From contig NZ_SSDF01000083.1 of assembly GCF_004794515.1 (NCBI RefSeq), positions 1-52,717 of the forward strand: a DNA stretch of 52,717 nucleotides, read 5' to 3'. The notes below the pieces were generated by a model. It was not told the DNA's origin. It did not search any database and was given only the letters and a program-made list of their open reading frames with translations. Positions 28,164 through 36,564 of the stretch are shown here, piece after piece. Origin of the DNA: Microbacterium sp. A20 (lineage in GTDB: Bacteria; Actinomycetota; Actinomycetes; Actinomycetales; Microbacteriaceae). Position 1 is the stretch's first letter; each line of letters begins with the position of its first letter. The position numbers were made by a program, and so were the translations under genes.

Positions 28164-28646
28164 TCATAAACGCTTGCAGGTCCGCACGATCGCGTTCATC
28201 GGGCAGAAATTCGCGGAGTAGATGTGCGAGGTGAGGCAGCGCACCATCCGGCCGAGTGTCGGTGAACTGCCATCTGGGATAGACCTGATCGCCCCGGCAT
28301 TAAAGCCGAACAACTGCTCCGCAGAGTACAACTCCCGAACCCGATCGCGGCTGACCCGAAGCCTCTCGGCCGCCTCGGACTCGCTGAAGCTAGCAGCGAT
28401 TGCCTTGAGCAAGGTTCGACTTTCGAGTTCTCGAAGATCCCCGCGCGCAACGCTCGCTTCCGTCGCCGCCAACTCCTCCGTTGCGAATTCTCCCACTCGG
28501 CGATCGCCCGGGACGGCCTCGCGTAGAAGCAGATTCGCAGTGAGCCGCAGCGCCTCAGCGATCCCTGCGCGGCAGTCTTCGGTAGCGATTGGGGAGAGCA
28601 TGGCATCAACTGCGTCATCGATCGTCAAAGGTCGAACAGCGCTCAT
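28164..28646 (-). CDS. helix-turn-helix protein, antitoxin-like
   Basis: A 160-residue protein starting at ATG 28646 (MSAVRPLTIDD). The N-terminal half is helical; the middle has a clear helix-turn-helix, AIAASFSESEAAERLRVSRD followed by RVRELYSAEQLFGF, as in actinobacterial DNA-binding antitoxins. The C-terminal 30 residues (SHIYSANFCPMNAIVRTCKRL) do not look like a normal ending and may have been replaced by a rearrangement. Family members often pair with a toxin gene; none is recognisable beside it. Confidence 0.55.
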   Translation of the reverse strand: MSAVRPLTIDDAVDAMLSPIATEDCRAGIAEALRLTANLLLREAVPGDRRVGEFATEELAATEASVARGDLRELESRTLLKAIAASFSESEAAERLRVSRDRVRELYSAEQLFGFNAGAIRSIPDGSSPTLGRMVRCLTSHIYSANFCPMNAIVRTCKRL

Positions 28647-28900
28647 TCGAAACCCCTCCAACGCGAGTCTCGATCGAGCGTATGACGACTGTATCGTCGC
28701 GACGAACAGGGACTTCCAAGGCTCCTAGGTGATCCCCAACCGCAACCTGTTGCAGCAACAGCCTTCTAGCGGTCTACCGGAATCTCATCTCCGCGTAGCA
28801 CGTCGACCGACAGGCCAAGTGTCTCCGTGCCATGTGTGGGCGCCTCGCGAACGACACAAAAGACCTCGCTATACCGCCTCGAGGGTAGTGACTGCCGTGA
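28647..28900. other. intergenic stretch upstream of the antitoxin-like gene
   Basis: About 250 bases between the minus-strand helix-turn-helix gene and the broken lipoprotein gene. I see no gene here. The promoter of the helix-turn-helix gene should lie in 28650-28700 (gagcgtatgacgactgtatcg). Confidence 0.35.
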
Positions 28901-28919
28901 CCCCAGTCACTACCCTCGA
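28879..28919. repeat. perfect 15-bp inverted repeat
   Basis: Arms 28879-28893 (tcgagggtagtgact) and 28905-28919 are exact reverse complements around an 11-base loop. No T-run follows on either side, so it is not a typical terminator. It sits exactly where the open frame of the broken lipoprotein begins. Confidence 0.75.
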
Positions 28920-29388
28920 AAGCAACGGTCAATCGCTCACATACGGTACTGACGCTCGCAGCAGCGTCGGTGCTCTTGCTATCTGGATGCGGCAGCGAGC
29001 CGGCACCATCTGTCTCGGTGGAGGAGGCTGAAGTATCAACTGACGCCGTTCTCGTCGGGGCAGACGAAGCGCTCCGTAACGGTGACTTCGAGGCGTTCTG
29101 CCGCGAGTTCGCTGCAGATGTCACTATGTGTTTGAGTGACGTCGAAGCGTGGCAAGACGCGAACGGCCCGCACCCTCGATCGATTCTGTGTCGACGGTCT
29201 TCACCCCGCTGACGACGTCAACGCCGCGGGTTCGCTTCGAAGGTGAATTTGTAGACGGCTCATCGTTCACGTCAGAAACGGAAGCGGTACGAGACGACTC
29301 GAGTGACGTCATGCTCGTCAATCCGGTGTTCTGGATACCGCGAACGGTGCACCACGGGACGGGCCCTTCGGACCCAAGGACGCCCTGA
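28901..29388 (+). pseudogene. broken secreted lipoprotein gene
   Basis: In the frame that reads 28949-29160 the translation is HTVLTLAAASVLLLSGCGSE followed by PAPSVSVEEAEVSTDAVLVG and ADEALRNGDFEAFCREFAAD, a lipoprotein signal peptide with lipobox LLSGC and a plausible mature part. No ATG or GTG precedes the signal peptide in frame, and stops at 28889 and 28898 block extension. Near 29165 the protein-like sequence jumps to another frame (SIDSVSTVFTPLTTSTPRV, then FEGEFVDGSSFTSETEA) and ends at 29388. Missing start plus frameshift mark it as a pseudogene; the family is not recognised. Confidence 0.5.
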
Positions 29389-29459
29389 GCGGCCGTCGTT
29401 CAGCAATCCGGCCGACCACCGCGCAGGACGACGTCACACCCCGGATAACGAGGAGAAGC

Positions 29460-29839
29460 ATGACCGAGGACGAGCCGAACCCATGGGCTGAGATCGTCGG
29501 CCCCTGCTTCACCGTCGCACGCTTTGCCTGCACACTGGGCTGGACGGAGGCGGAGGTCCTTCAAGCAGGTCGGGACCTGCAGTTGTTGATGTTGCATACG
29601 TCCGACGACGCCTTGGTTTTTCCAGCGTTCCAGCTGCACGACGGCAAGCCTGTCGCTGGTTTGGCCGAGGTTCTCCAGGTCTTAAGGCCGGTGTCCAGGA
29701 TGCCTGGACCTGGGCGCAGTGGTTGAACGTCGCGTTGCCCAACGAGGACCCGCCCCGCAACATCACGCTGCTCCACGAAGGGCGCCTCGAGGAGGCACTG
29801 CGGAACGCTCGACACGACGCCTGGTCATGGAGCCCGTGA
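29460..29839 (+). pseudogene. ParS/MbcA/Xre-type antitoxin, frameshifted
   Basis: ATG 29460 opens a frame with WAEIVGPCFTVARFACTLGW then LLMLHTSDDALVFPAFQL and GKPVAGLAEVLQVL. After about 29688 the meaning moves to the neighbouring frame: KAGVQDAWTWAQWLNVALPN, then ITLLHEGRLEEALRNARHDA, ending at 29839. Joined, this is the usual C-terminal layout of antitoxins of the MbcA/ParS/Xre group (FPAxQF, W-x-x-WL, L-x-x-G at the end). A single missing base in the run cttaagg explains the break; a sequencing error is an alternative. No RES-domain toxin is visible beside it. Confidence 0.55.
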
Positions 29840-29881
29840 TGCCCACCTTGGGCTGATCCTCGGATCGTTCCCTGACGATGA

Positions 29882-30319
29882 TGCGGGGCGCCCGCCTTCA
29901 GCGCTGCACGATGCATCGTGCCCATGCGTGGCTACTTCGAGTGGACGGGCGACAAGACCCCGAAGACCCCGCAATTCCTGCACGGCGATGGGCCGCTTTC
30001 GGCCGCGGGACTGACATGGTCGATGGAGCTGCCGTACGGCGAGAAGTCCCGTTGCTTCGTCGTCATCACCCTTGAAGCGCGCGACGCCAGCGGCGAGGTG
30101 CACGACCGGATGCCCGTATTCCTGACGCCAGACACCTGGGATGCCTGGCTCACGCCAGAGAAGCTCACCGGCGACCGGAAGACGGAGACTCTCGCCATGC
30201 TGGAGCACACCTCGAACGACGTCGCCTCCACCATCCGCGAGCACATCGTCGACCGTAAGGTCAGCAACAGCCGCACCGTCGACCCCACAAACCCGACTCT
30301 GCTGGCGCCAGTCGCCTGA
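29882..30319 (+). pseudogene. SRAP-domain protein (YedK/HMCES type), N-terminus missing
   Basis: The frame reads APAFSAARCIVPMRGYFEWT, then a region with CFVVITLEARDA and HDRMPVFLTPDTWDAWL, all typical of SOS-response-associated peptidase proteins, which crosslink to abasic sites in single-stranded DNA. Normal family members are about 220-250 residues and begin with MCGR, where Cys2 is the catalytic residue. Here a stop lies just upstream of the recognisable part, so the first 80-100 residues including Cys2 are absent. A GTG at 29918 could start a 133-residue remnant. Probably inactive. Confidence 0.75.
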
Positions 30320-30333
30320 AACATACCGATAGC

Positions 30334-30828
30334 ATGACCACGAGAATCTGGTGTGCCCTCTGCGGGCGAGCACCACCACGGCTCGAGCAGCGATGTGAGG
30401 AAGACAACGTGTTTGAAGGGCCCCACCTCGCTGCTGTCGCTGACATCACGCATGCTGCTTTCCCGTTCCTCGACATTCGGACCATCCCGAAGGGCGTCGA
30501 GTTCGCGATGGAAGGGGGCTTCTACTGCCGGCTGATGCTCACCGGGAAGGTCTGGCGATTCGATTGGAGCCGACCACTCACAGCTGGCCCGTACGCTTCG
30601 GAATCACATCCCGTAGCTCGACGCGGTGAAGACCCAGAATGGGCAGTTGTGAACGTCGCCGAAGCTCTCATCGTCGCAAGCTCCGGTGGGTCGGCCCGAG
30701 AATTCGCGATCCGCACCCTCCGTGACCTCTCGGAAATGGCTCCCAGCGACTCAATCCGAACAAGCGCGTCCATCGCGCTCCATGCAGGATCTAAGCTCTG
30801 CGTCAACGACGTGGGTGGTGTGCCCTGA
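30334..30828 (+). CDS. hypothetical protein
   Basis: A 164-residue protein from ATG 30334, 14 bases after the SRAP remnant. It contains a possible metal pair (CALC at residues 7-10), a central part FYCRLMLTGKVWRFDWSRPL and a helical C-terminal half (VNVAEALIVASSGGSAREFA). No family recognised. Its relation to the decayed genes upstream is unclear. Confidence 0.5.
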   Translation: MTTRIWCALCGRAPPRLEQRCEEDNVFEGPHLAAVADITHAAFPFLDIRTIPKGVEFAMEGGFYCRLMLTGKVWRFDWSRPLTAGPYASESHPVARRGEDPEWAVVNVAEALIVASSGGSAREFAIRTLRDLSEMAPSDSIRTSASIALHAGSKLCVNDVGGVP

Positions 30829-30858
30829 ACCTCACGCTGCTCCGGCTATCGTCGGTGG

Positions 30859-31341
30859 CTACTCCCGCAACTTTCTGGGGAACGCGACGGCGTCACCCTT
30901 CTGAAGATGAAGGCGCTCGCTTGTCGTCAGCGTGACCACGGTGCCCACCCTCGTGTGTTCGATCCGCTCGATCTCGCCGTCCACGGGGACGCGACCGAGG
31001 TCGGACGCACTGAGCGTTTCCGCCTTCTTGAGGCCCACCCGCGCCGGCGGAGGTCCCTCCGGAACATCAGGGACGCATGTCCTGCAGCGCCGGTATCGAC
31101 CGATTGTTGCGAGCTCGTCGACGCTGACATACGACGCCTGGTAGTAGCTTCGATGAGTGTCACCGCCGGGACCCACCAGCGCCAGCCCGTCCTCGTAGGT
31201 TTCTAGGATCTCAACGCCGCCGGACTGCTCGATACGAGCATCGCCGCGCACCTGATGTGGGATGGTGGGGCAGTCCTCCCTGTGCAGCACGCGGGGCGGC
31301 TCGCTGGTGTGATTCAGGATGAAGCGGGCAGTCTCGGGCAC
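30859..31341 (-). CDS. hypothetical protein with Cys/His motif
   Basis: A 160-residue protein from a GTG start. The N-terminal part, ARFILNHTSEPPRVLHREDC, and RYRRCRTCVPD in the middle give the set H, C and CxxC of a possible zinc site (as in small His-Cys knuckle domains on mobile elements). The C-terminal half, IERIEHTRVGTVVTLTTSER, is beta-rich. No function assigned. It is divergent from the next gene. Confidence 0.55.
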   Translation of the reverse strand: MPETARFILNHTSEPPRVLHREDCPTIPHQVRGDARIEQSGGVEILETYEDGLALVGPGGDTHRSYYQASYVSVDELATIGRYRRCRTCVPDVPEGPPPARVGLKKAETLSASDLGRVPVDGEIERIEHTRVGTVVTLTTSERLHLQKGDAVAFPRKLRE

Positions 31342-31407
31342 GACGCCATCCTCTCGCAGTGGTGAGAAGATCCCCAGCAGTCAGGGGCTCGGCGCTAGAG
31401 TCGCACC

Positions 31408-31488
31408 ATGCCGCTGCCAACCCGCGTATCGCTGGGCGTGCTGATCGTGACGACTGCTCAGGTGTTCTGCGTGATCGAGTCGAGGTGA
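31408..31488 (+). CDS. possible 26-residue leader peptide
   Basis: ATG 31408 opens a frame for a short hydrophobic peptide (TRVSLGVLIVTTAQVFCVIE in its middle) ending at TGA 31486-31488. The stop overlaps the ribosome site (gaggtga) of the next gene, whose GTG follows five bases later. Translational coupling is possible; coding cannot be proven at this length. Confidence 0.3.
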   Translation: MPLPTRVSLGVLIVTTAQVFCVIESR

Positions 31489-31493
31489 TCCCG

Positions 31494-32609
31494 GTGGACC
31501 TCGAGATCACCGTCACCCCGCGCGAGACGCTCGTGTGGGCGCCGAGTGCGCCGACTGGTCAGGAGTTGCGCCGGGCTCTGCTCGACGAAGGCTACCTGGT
31601 GCTCGACGCGGACCCGTTCGAGGTGACCAGTGCCGGTCTCATCCCGGAAGGCGAGCACCTCGAGTTCGATCCCGCCCGGATCTTCAACGTCACAACAGGC
31701 CCCAACGCCAACGCCACGCTTCAGGCGCTAGTCGACTCTGGCCACACGCTCATCTGGCACCGCTGGCAGACACGGCTCGCGCGGAAGGCGTTGGGGGTCA
31801 GCATCGCGATACCGCGCAAGGGCCGGCCGCGCACCAGCGACATCGAGAGAGCCACGCACTTCGGCACGACCGTACGCGGCAACGCAGGCCGCGGCCTGAA
31901 GATCTCCCGCGACACCTACGCAACCATCAACAAGCGTTCTTCGATGCCTCGCTGGTCCCGAGATGACAGCCCGGAGGCGTGGGACCGGATGAACCACTAC
32001 TTCGACGACGACGAGCACCGCATCCTCACCGACGAGTGGTGCGAAGCGCATCAGGCCGACGCCCTGGCGAACTTCGACATGAACATGGCCCACTTCGCCT
32101 CACTCGACCCAGTCGAGTTCGAAGCCACTCTGCAGCTGGCGCTCGACGGCCACCCGGACATGGTCGAGGTGACGGATCTCACTCAGTGGGCTGGCGTGCC
32201 TGGGGTCTACATCATGGTGCTCGACGAGTACCGGCAGGTCTACGTCGGTGCTTCGTCCGAGTCCGCGGGGATCGCCAAGCGTATTCGTCAGCACTGGACC
32301 AACCAGAAAGAGTTCGACCGCCTCATCTTCGGCAGTGTGGAGACATCGATCCTGTCGATCGACAGCTTCCGCGCCCTGGACACCACGCGCATCTTCGCCA
32401 TGGAGACCACGGAGTACTTCGACGAGGAGATCTCGGTCCTCGCGCAGTTCCCGTCCAAGTTCGCGCTGAACCGCTTCATGGGCGGGAACGAAGCTGCGCG
32501 GTTCGCCGGCTTGGTCGGCGTCGACGCCGTGATGCGCACGCGCGACCTCCCCAAGCCCACCGAGGGTATCAACGAAGACGCCGTCATCACACAGAAAGAA
32601 AACACGTGA
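31494..32609 (+). CDS. GIY-YIG-like nuclease domain protein
   Basis: A 371-residue protein. The C-terminal third carries a GIY-YIG-type core: GVPGVYIMVLDEYRQVYVGA followed by SSESAGIAKRIRQHWTNQKE (Y, Y-VG and R of the family), then ETTEYFDEEISVLAQF, where an acidic residue could complete the site. The N-terminal 230 residues are unrecognised. I chose GTG 31494 because gaggtga lies at the right distance; the frame upstream lacks protein character. It is coupled to a small downstream gene by a GTGA overlap. It may act on DNA, for example against invading elements, which is inference. Confidence 0.7.
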   Translation: MDLEITVTPRETLVWAPSAPTGQELRRALLDEGYLVLDADPFEVTSAGLIPEGEHLEFDPARIFNVTTGPNANATLQALVDSGHTLIWHRWQTRLARKALGVSIAIPRKGRPRTSDIERATHFGTTVRGNAGRGLKISRDTYATINKRSSMPRWSRDDSPEAWDRMNHYFDDDEHRILTDEWCEAHQADALANFDMNMAHFASLDPVEFEATLQLALDGHPDMVEVTDLTQWAGVPGVYIMVLDEYRQVYVGASSESAGIAKRIRQHWTNQKEFDRLIFGSVETSILSIDSFRALDTTRIFAMETTEYFDEEISVLAQFPSKFALNRFMGGNEAARFAGLVGVDAVMRTRDLPKPTEGINEDAVITQKENT

Positions 32610-32761
32610 CCGATCTCGACGACACCACCCGTCGCGCCCGACTGCGGAATGTCCGCGCAGCACTGGAAGAGCTTCACGCGGCGGCACTCGCCGAACGCGA
32701 CGGACGCGTCTTCACGACGAAGGAAACACTCGACCAGATAGCAGGCGACCCCTCGAAGTGA
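32606..32761 (+). CDS. 51-residue coupled small protein
   Basis: GTG start overlapping the stop of the GIY-YIG-like gene (GTGA), product of 51 residues: TDLDDTTRRARLRNVRAALE at the start, then a highly charged helix and FTTKETLDQIAGDPSK at the end. It is predicted almost entirely helical. The coupling suggests a partner or immunity role for the nuclease, but no family is recognised. Confidence 0.55.
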   Translation: MTDLDDTTRRARLRNVRAALEELHAAALAERDGRVFTTKETLDQIAGDPSK

Positions 32762-32945
32762 CGCCCTGCAGTGCGGCGGGGTCATAAGTCCAGGCGGAAC
32801 CCCACTGCTTATGACCCCCGAGCAGACTTCCGCGGGATATCGCGGATCTCGTGTGCTCTCCCGCGCTCGATTACTGGGGCACTTCGACAGAACCCCCAGC
32901 AATCGAGCGAATCTGAGCGGTCGGGCAGACCGGCCTGTGGAGGGA

Positions 32946-33149
32946 ATGTCGGTCGCTCGGCGGCGCCCTCACACTCTTGCCGGCGTGACCTCGACCCCGT
33001 TCGCTTCCCCGAATCCTGAACCACCTGCGGAGCGCGAGCGGTGCCGGGAGTGCGACCGAGGGATGGATTGGGTCCGCGTCCAGCTTGGATACCTCTGGCA
33101 GTGCTGGACCTGTGGTCGGATCCGCTTCCCTCGCGCCCCGGAGCAGTGA
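32946..33149 (+). CDS. small zinc-ribbon protein
   Basis: A frame whose product ends with ERCRECDRGMDWVRVQLGYL then WQCWTCGRIRFPRAPEQ, two CxxC pairs 19 residues apart that define a zinc ribbon. Either ATG 32946 (67 residues, with ggaggg very close to the start) or GTG 32985 (54 residues) may be used. No function known. The 180 bases between the preceding gene and this one show nothing. Confidence 0.5.
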   Translation: MSVARRRPHTLAGVTSTPFASPNPEPPAERERCRECDRGMDWVRVQLGYLWQCWTCGRIRFPRAPEQ

Positions 33150-33264
33150 CACAGGAGCGCCGTAGGGCCGGTGCTCCACTGCAACGTCCGCCCCACCCGA
33201 TAGCTTGGGGCGGCCCGCCGAGCTCGGAGAGAACGGCTCGACTCGGCCAGCCAGAAACGCTACA

Positions 33265-33381
33265 CCACCGGTTTCGGTGCTGTTGGGTTTCGGCAGGGGG
33301 TTACGGCGGGTCGGTCCTCGGCGTGTCGTGCCGTCGATCGAGATAATCGGTCAGCCCGCCGCAATCGATCGTTTTCGGCAG
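33265..33381 (+). repeat. res-like site A (degenerate copy)
   Basis: The 24-bp dyad at 33357-33380 has arms CGCCGCAATCG and CGTTTTCGGCA around a central AT, matching site I of the five intact copies. The region where site II should lie is not a proper 34-bp dyad, although three arm-like pieces (gtttcggtg, gtttcggca, gttacggcg) lie at 33270-33308. It marks the left edge of the modular cargo. Confidence 0.6.
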
Positions 33382-33430
33382 ACCGATCGACTATGGGCCG
33401 AGGCCTCCAACGCGGTGCATCCGTCTCTCT

Positions 33431-33835
33431 TTAGAGCTGACCGAGCAGTTGCACGAACTCGTCGGCCATGGCGAGCTGCTCCGTGAGTTTCTGGCGACGC
33501 TGGTCGGCGCCGTCGCGGATGTCATCGATCCGGGCGCGCAACGCCACGTCGCTCGGGTCGACGGTGAGGGCGTCGACGACGTCGAGGAGTTCGCGCATCT
33601 CGTCGAGGGTGTATCCCAACGGTTTCATTCTGCGGATGATGAGGATGCGATCGACATCTTTCTCGGTGTAAAGCCGGAACCCGCCCTCCGTGCGCGCGGA
33701 CGGCTGCACGAGCCCCACGTCGTCCCAGTGTCGAAGCGAGCGGAACGAGAGCGCCGTGCGCTCGGCCACTTCGCCGATCCGCATCGTCTCGACGGTCCTG
33801 TGTTCGTCTTCCACTGATTTCCCCACAACACTCAC
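33431..33835 (-). CDS. MerR-family transcriptional regulator
   Basis: A 134-residue MerR-type regulator. The winged helix-turn-helix is complete: MRIGEVAERTALSFRSLRHW, DDVGLVQPSARTEGGFRLYT and EKDVDRILIIRRMKPLGYTL, followed by a dimer coiled coil ending at the C-terminus. There is no Cys, so it is not a mercury- or redox-type sensor. The GTG at 33835 gives an unusual 17-residue tail; ATG 33784 (MRIGEVAER) would be the canonical start. It is divergent from the SulP gene, which it probably controls. Confidence 0.85.
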   Translation of the reverse strand: MSVVGKSVEDEHRTVETMRIGEVAERTALSFRSLRHWDDVGLVQPSARTEGGFRLYTEKDVDRILIIRRMKPLGYTLDEMRELLDVVDALTVDPSDVALRARIDDIRDGADQRRQKLTEQLAMADEFVQLLGQL

Positions 33836-33845
33836 GTTACGTTAG
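33831..33845. promoter_or_regulatory. probable MerR operator
   Basis: The dyad ctcacgttacgttag (arms CTCACGT and ACGTTAG, six of seven positions symmetric) overlaps the upstream start of the MerR gene and lies 130 bases before sulP. Dyads of the form ACGT-n-ACGT are typical of actinobacterial MerR regulators. If it is the operator, the true MerR start is probably the ATG at 33784. Confidence 0.45.
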
Positions 33846-33976
33846 AGTCTAGATCGGCGCGGCTCTCGCGCCCGCTCCCCTTATCTTTCCGTGTCGGCCT
33901 GACCGACGCCTGCGCACCGCTGCGCTCCCATTCGTTTCCCGCGCTCTCACGAGAGAGCCCAGCACCCGGAGGGCAC

Positions 33977-35494
33977 ATGACTGCCGTCACCCCCACCCGC
34001 GACTCCGCGTCGCGTTACCGCATCGAACCCACCGTCATGCAGGCGCTGCGCAGCCCGCGCCTTTTGACCCGTGAAGTCCTCGCGGGCCTCGTCGTCGCCC
34101 TTGCCCTGATCCCGGAGGCGATCGCGTTCTCGATCATCGCGGGCGTCGACCCCCGAGTCGGCCTGTTCTCGTCCTTCATCATGGCCGTCGCGATCGCGTT
34201 CCTCGGCGGACGCCCTGCCATGATCACCGCGGCCACCGGAGCAATCGCGCTCGTCATCGCGCCCGTCGCTCGTGAGTACGGCATGGACTACTTCATCGCC
34301 ACGGTCCTGCTCGGTGGACTCATCCAGATCGTCCTCGCGTTGCTCGGGGTCGCCAAGCTGATGCGGTTCATCCCGCGCTCGGTGATGGTCGGGTTCGTGA
34401 ACGCTCTGGCGATCTTGATCTTCACTTCGCAGTTTCCGCAGCTCATCGGCGTTCCCTGGCTGGTCTACCCGCTCGTCGCGGTCGGCCTGCTGGTGATGTA
34501 TCTCATGCCGCGGATCACGAAGGTGATCCCGGCGCCACTCGTCGCGATCGTGCTGCTCACCGCGGCAGTCGTGGTCTTCGCGTGGAACGTGCCGAACGTG
34601 GGCGATCAGGGAGAACTTCCCGAGAGCTTGCCGGCGCTGTTCATTCCGAATGTGCCGCTCACCTTCGAGACGCTGCAGATCATCGCTCCCTACGCGCTGG
34701 CTATGGCCGTGGTCGGCCTGCTCGAGTCGCTCATGACCGCGAAGCTCGTTGACGACATCACCGACACCCACTCCCGCAAGACCCGCGAGGCACTTGGACA
34801 GGGCGCCGCGAACGTTCTCTCCGGCGCGTTCGGCGGCATGGGTGGCTGCGCGATGATCGGCCAGACCATGATCAACGTCAAAGCCTCCGGCGCACGCACC
34901 CGGATCTCGACCTTCCTCGCCGGCGTCTTCCTGCTGGTCCTCGTGCTCGCGCTCGGCGACGTGGTGGCGATCATTCCCATGGCAGCGCTCGTCGCCGTCA
35001 TGATCCTCGTCTCGATTGCGACTTTCGACTTTCACAGCATCCGCCTGAGCACGCTCAAGCGCATGCCGAAGAGCGAGACCGCCGTCATGCTCATCACCGT
35101 CATCGCCACCGTCTGGACCCACAACCTCGCCGTTGGCGTCATCCTCGGAGTCGTGGCCGCGATGATCATGTTCGCCCGACGCGTCGCACACTTCGTCAGC
35201 GTCACCCGCACCCTCAGTGACGACGGCGACACAGCGCATTACGCCGTCGATGGAGAACTCTTCTTCGCCTCCAGCAACGACCTCACCACCCAGTTCGAGT
35301 ACGGCGACGACCCCGACACGGTAGTCATCGACATGAGTCACTCCCACGTCTGGGACGCTTCCACCGTGGCCGCCCTCGACGCCATCGTCACCAAGTACGA
35401 AAACCACGGGAAGACCGTCACCATCCAAGGCCTGAACGACACCGCAGCAGCGTTCCACGGCCGCCTCACCGGAAACCTCGGCGCCGGGCACTGA
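33977..35494 (+). CDS. SulP-family anion transporter with STAS domain
   Basis: A 505-residue SulP/SLC26 transporter. About ten to twelve membrane segments run from residue 30 to 410, opening with [20 protein letters not shown] and [14 protein letters not shown], the conserved SulP beginning. The loop [16 protein letters not shown] and [12 protein letters not shown] are also typical. A C-terminal cytoplasmic STAS domain follows ([20 protein letters not shown]). Substrate could be sulfate, bicarbonate or another anion; its place beside a sulfide-oxidation module makes sulfate plausible but not proven. The ATG has cggaggg upstream. A strong terminator follows. Confidence 0.92.
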   Translation: MTAVTPTRDSASRYRIEPTVMQALRSPRLLTREVLAGLVVALALIPEAIAFSIIAGVDPRVGLFSSFIMAVAIAFLGGRPAMITAATGAIALVIAPVAREYGMDYFIATVLLGGLIQIVLALLGVAKLMRFIPRSVMVGFVNALAILIFTSQFPQLIGVPWLVYPLVAVGLLVMYLMPRITKVIPAPLVAIVLLTAAVVVFAWNVPNVGDQGELPESLPALFIPNVPLTFETLQIIAPYALAMAVVGLLESLMTAKLVDDITDTHSRKTREALGQGAANVLSGAFGGMGGCAMIGQTMINVKASGARTRISTFLAGVFLLVLVLALGDVVAIIPMAALVAVMILVSIATFDFHSIRLSTLKRMPKSETAVMLITVIATVWTHNLAVGVILGVVAAMIMFARRVAHFVSVTRTLSDDGDTAHYAVDGELFFASSNDLTTQFEYGDDPDTVVIDMSHSHVWDASTVAALDAIVTKYENHGKTVTIQGLNDTAAAFHGRLTGNLGAGH

Positions 35495-35510
35495 GTCACG
35501 ATTCACGCAA

Positions 35511-35543
35511 GAAGAAGGGGCGGCCTCGGGTCGCCCCTTCTTC
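35511..35543 (+). terminator. intrinsic terminator after sulP-type gene
   Basis: Perfect 12-bp inverted repeat, 35511-35522 (gaagaaggggcg) with 35532-35543, nine-base loop, the right arm itself ending in cttcttc followed by gtcatcc. It lies 16 bases after the transporter stop. Confidence 0.85.
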
Positions 35544-35613
35544 GTCATCCACCGACGCCGCCGCTCCTCGACCCTCAAGCTCGGCATCGAGCGCGAGGCT
35601 CGGCCCTCCAGCG

Positions 35614-35711
35614 CGCCGAAACAGTCTGCCGAAACCGGCTTCCGGTGCACGTTTGCGGCACCCCTCGCAGAGCAGAATACGAAATCACGCCGTAAACGAT
35701 CGTTTTCGGCA
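35614..35711 (+). repeat. res-like site B
   Basis: Site II: left arm TGCCGAAAC at 35627-35635, right arm CGTTTGCGGCA at 35650-35660, outer span exactly 34 bp. Site I: 24-bp dyad 35688-35711, arms CGCCGTAAACG and CGTTTTCGGCA around AT. Centre-to-centre distance 56 bp. A further arm-like piece, CGCCGAAAC at 35614-35622, may be part of a third subsite. It separates the MerR/SulP module from the single unknown gene. Confidence 0.85.
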
Positions 35712-35767
35712 CTCCACAACTACGGAGTATGCCCTTCGTCAGATGAGACCCACCGTAGGCTCAGAGG

Positions 35768-36349
35768 ATGAGCACGGGTCAGGTGTTGCGCATCCCGTTC
35801 GAGTCGAAGGGGTTTGCAGGCGTCGTCACTGTAGACACGGTGACGAGCACGAACATTTCGCAGACTGGGCTGAACGCCCTTCTGAACGATGTGCCACACG
35901 AACGGCTCATCGGCTACCCGATCATGACGGCAACCGTTGAGCATGCCGGCTCCGGCTACAACGCTGTGTTCGCCTGGGTTCAGTTCGTGGAGATGACCCC
36001 CGCAGATGAATCGCCCTCGACAGCGTTCTTGGACAATATGCCGAGCCTGAACCAGCAGGGTCCTTTCAGTTCGCTTGGGTTTCTGCCGACGCTGTTTGAC
36101 GCCCCCGCGAATCCCAACGCGCCAGACCTTCAATGGCGCGCCCATTCATATCTTGTCCGGTTCTCTGTTTACGAACCGCGAGTGATCACGCCGATTGCAG
36201 CGTTCCAATGGGGGTACGACCTATGCGCGGGAAAGCCCAGCGTCGTACATGCGACCCCTCTTCCCTGGCAAGACATGCTGCGCTGGACGAGCTCGCTGCC
36301 TGACTCGTTAGGCGGTTGGGACGTTAACGTAGCTCCCGACGCTGACTAG
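35768..36349 (+). CDS. hypothetical protein (single-gene module)
   Basis: A 193-residue soluble protein starting at ATG 35768, 56 bases after site B and ending 49 bases before site C. It begins STGQVLRIPFESKGFAGVVT and has TVEHAGSGYNAVFAWVQFVE in the middle; the overall pattern is mixed alpha/beta without signal peptide. No family recognised. Being alone between two res-like sites, it looks like a one-gene cassette. Confidence 0.65.
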   Translation: MSTGQVLRIPFESKGFAGVVTVDTVTSTNISQTGLNALLNDVPHERLIGYPIMTATVEHAGSGYNAVFAWVQFVEMTPADESPSTAFLDNMPSLNQQGPFSSLGFLPTLFDAPANPNAPDLQWRAHSYLVRFSVYEPRVITPIAAFQWGYDLCAGKPSVVHATPLPWQDMLRWTSSLPDSLGGWDVNVAPDAD

Positions 36350-36386
36350 TGGCGAGCTCCTAGCGTCGCTGTCACCCGCACGCTCA

Positions 36387-36483
36387 GCCGAAAACCTCTG
36401 CCGCTTGGTGGTTACGCCGCGCGTTTTCGGCAGGCCTTCCGTTGCACACGCCAGGATCGCGCCGTAAACGATCGATTTCGGCT
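36387..36483 (+). repeat. res-like site C
   Basis: Site II: TGCCG at 36399-36403 and CGTTTTCGGCA at 36422-36432, span 34 bp. Site I: 36460-36483, arms CGCCGTAAACG and CGATTTCGGCT around AT. Centre-to-centre 56 bp. Arm-like GCCGAAAAC at 36387-36395 lies where site III would be. Confidence 0.82.
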
Positions 36484-36564
36484 GCGATCGCGGCTATTCT
36501 CCGGGGGATCCCGTTGAACCACATCTCCGACATTTCTCGAGCTTCGGAGTGAGAGAGTGAGAGC

